From: a virus
DNA: 42,360 bases
IMG/VR virus record: IMGVR_UViG_3300034407_003109
Location: 1 to 42,360 of that record
Strand: one strand, 5' to 3'
The notes beneath the pieces are model-generated. The model searched no databases and was not told the origin of the DNA. It saw nothing but the letters and a program-made list of their open reading frames with translations. Below, piece after piece: positions 41,924 through 42,360 of the stretch. The position numbers and the translations under genes were made by a program. Each line of letters starts with the position of its first letter. The first letter of the stretch is position 1.

Positions 41924-42360
41924 TATATCAATTCCTTTATGGGAGTTCTATGTTCTAAGAGATACTGCGGCCTTCCAGTATTGTCGATAATCGTTTCGGT
42001 TGTTGGATCAATACCTATTGCTTTATACATTGTAGCACAAACTTCTTGGGTATGCACAGGTCTATCTACCGCTTCTTCTCCATATCTGTTGGTTGATCCG
42101 ATCACTTGACCATGTTGCATTCCGCCACCAGCCAGCAACGCACAACTTACTTGACTCCAATGATCTCTACCTGCATCTTTATTGACTTTAGGAGTACGAC
42201 CAAACTCACCCCAAACCACTACGGTTACATCATCTAGTATACCATGTTGATCAAGATCTTCAACCAATGCTGAAACACATTGGTCTAATCTTGAGCCATG
42301 ATGACGCACCAAATCAAAATTAGCACTATGACTATCCCACCGACCATAATTCAATGTTAT
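41923..42360 (-). CDS. DUF1501-family protein, C-terminal part (cut by window edge)
   Basis: Residues from the right edge read [56 protein letters not shown] and [14 protein letters not shown], a very clear match to the DUF1501 C-terminus, with the metal-site His and Asp in WDSH and GRDHW. DUF1501 proteins are of the alkaline phosphatase/sulfatase superfamily and are abundant in Planctomycetes, usually secreted; the upstream signal region lies outside the window. Here the gene overlaps dUTPase, so it is part of the phage transcript. A first codon TTG near 42354 is not the start, since the motif lacks its upstream half. Confidence 0.85.
   Translation of the reverse strand: MTLNYGRWDSHSANFDLVRHHGSRLDQCVSALVEDLDQHGILDDVTVVVWGEFGRTPKVNKDAGRDHWSQVSCALLAGGGMQHGQVIGSTNRYGEEAVDRPVHTQEVCATMYKAIGIDPTTETIIDNTGRPQYLLEHRTPIKELI

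Noticed and set aside
41923-42360. Right edge as host chromosome next to an integrated prophage
   Set aside because: The DUF1501 gene shares TAATG with dUTPase on the same strand, no attachment-site repeat or integrase is visible, and coupling is tight.
1-42360. tRNA genes, CRISPR arrays, insertion sequences
   Set aside because: No cloverleaf-like, repeat-spacer or transposase signal was seen on either strand, and coding density leaves no room for them.

Overview
The window reads as part of a large double-stranded DNA phage genome, AT-rich by eye. Every supported gene lies on the minus strand, so transcription runs from high to low coordinates. Genes overlap or sit a few bases apart throughout, often by ATGA, TTGA or TAATG stop/start overlaps. 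No untranslated stretch longer than about 30 bases was seen, and no tRNA, rRNA, CRISPR array, insertion sequence, clear promoter or terminator. Phage-type genes support the viral reading: UvsX/RecA-like recombinase, PhoH, dUTPase, T4 gp1-like deoxynucleotide kinase, DnaB-type helicase, DnaG-type primase and SSB. A DUF1501 gene at the right edge belongs to a family abundant in Planctomycetes and relatives. It hints at the host but does not prove it.

Layout in transcription order. (1) 42360-40728: DUF1501 protein (cut by the edge), dUTPase and PhoH. (2) 40715-38579: small phage proteins, including an FmdB-like zinc ribbon that seems to start at a near-cognate ATT codon. (3) 38598-36233: RecA/UvsX, a Vsr-like nuclease, a possible UvsY-like mediator and a zinc-ribbon protein. 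(4) 36229-27682: replication core, namely helicase, a 53-residue membrane protein, primase, dNMP kinase, a PD-(D/E)XK nuclease with an iron-sulfur-type cysteine set, DNA polymerase III alpha split into two genes with a DnaQ-like exonuclease between them, and SSB. (5) 27670 to about 1310: some 26 kb of glycan genes. (6) 1317-1: an HTH plus Vsr-like nuclease that may be a homing enzyme, then a partial gene that may belong to recombination.

The glycan block holds many glycosyltransferases or glycosyltransferase-like proteins. Its nucleotide-sugar enzymes fall into sets. One acts on GDP-4-keto-6-deoxymannose (Fcl-like, a ColD-type 3-dehydrase with His for the PLP Lys, and a perosamine-synthase-like aminotransferase). 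A second is dTDP-sugar-like (FdtA-like and RmlC-like cupins, a third DegT aminotransferase, an RmlD-like reductase, another SDR, and a C-methyltransferase lacking its usual zinc site). A third is a CMP-ulosonic acid set (KdsA, NeuA-type cytidylyltransferase, NAL/DapA-type aldolase, and a possible sialyltransferase-like protein). Two 2-oxoglutarate/Fe(II)-type oxygenases add tailoring. The block lies between SSB and further recombination-like genes on the same strand, so it looks like cargo in the phage replication region. Its likely purpose, by inference, is remodelling of a host or virion surface glycan.

The most unusual features are the split polymerase with its exonuclease in the middle, the size and coherence of the glycan block, the translationally coupled DUF1501 gene, and the non-ATG starts.
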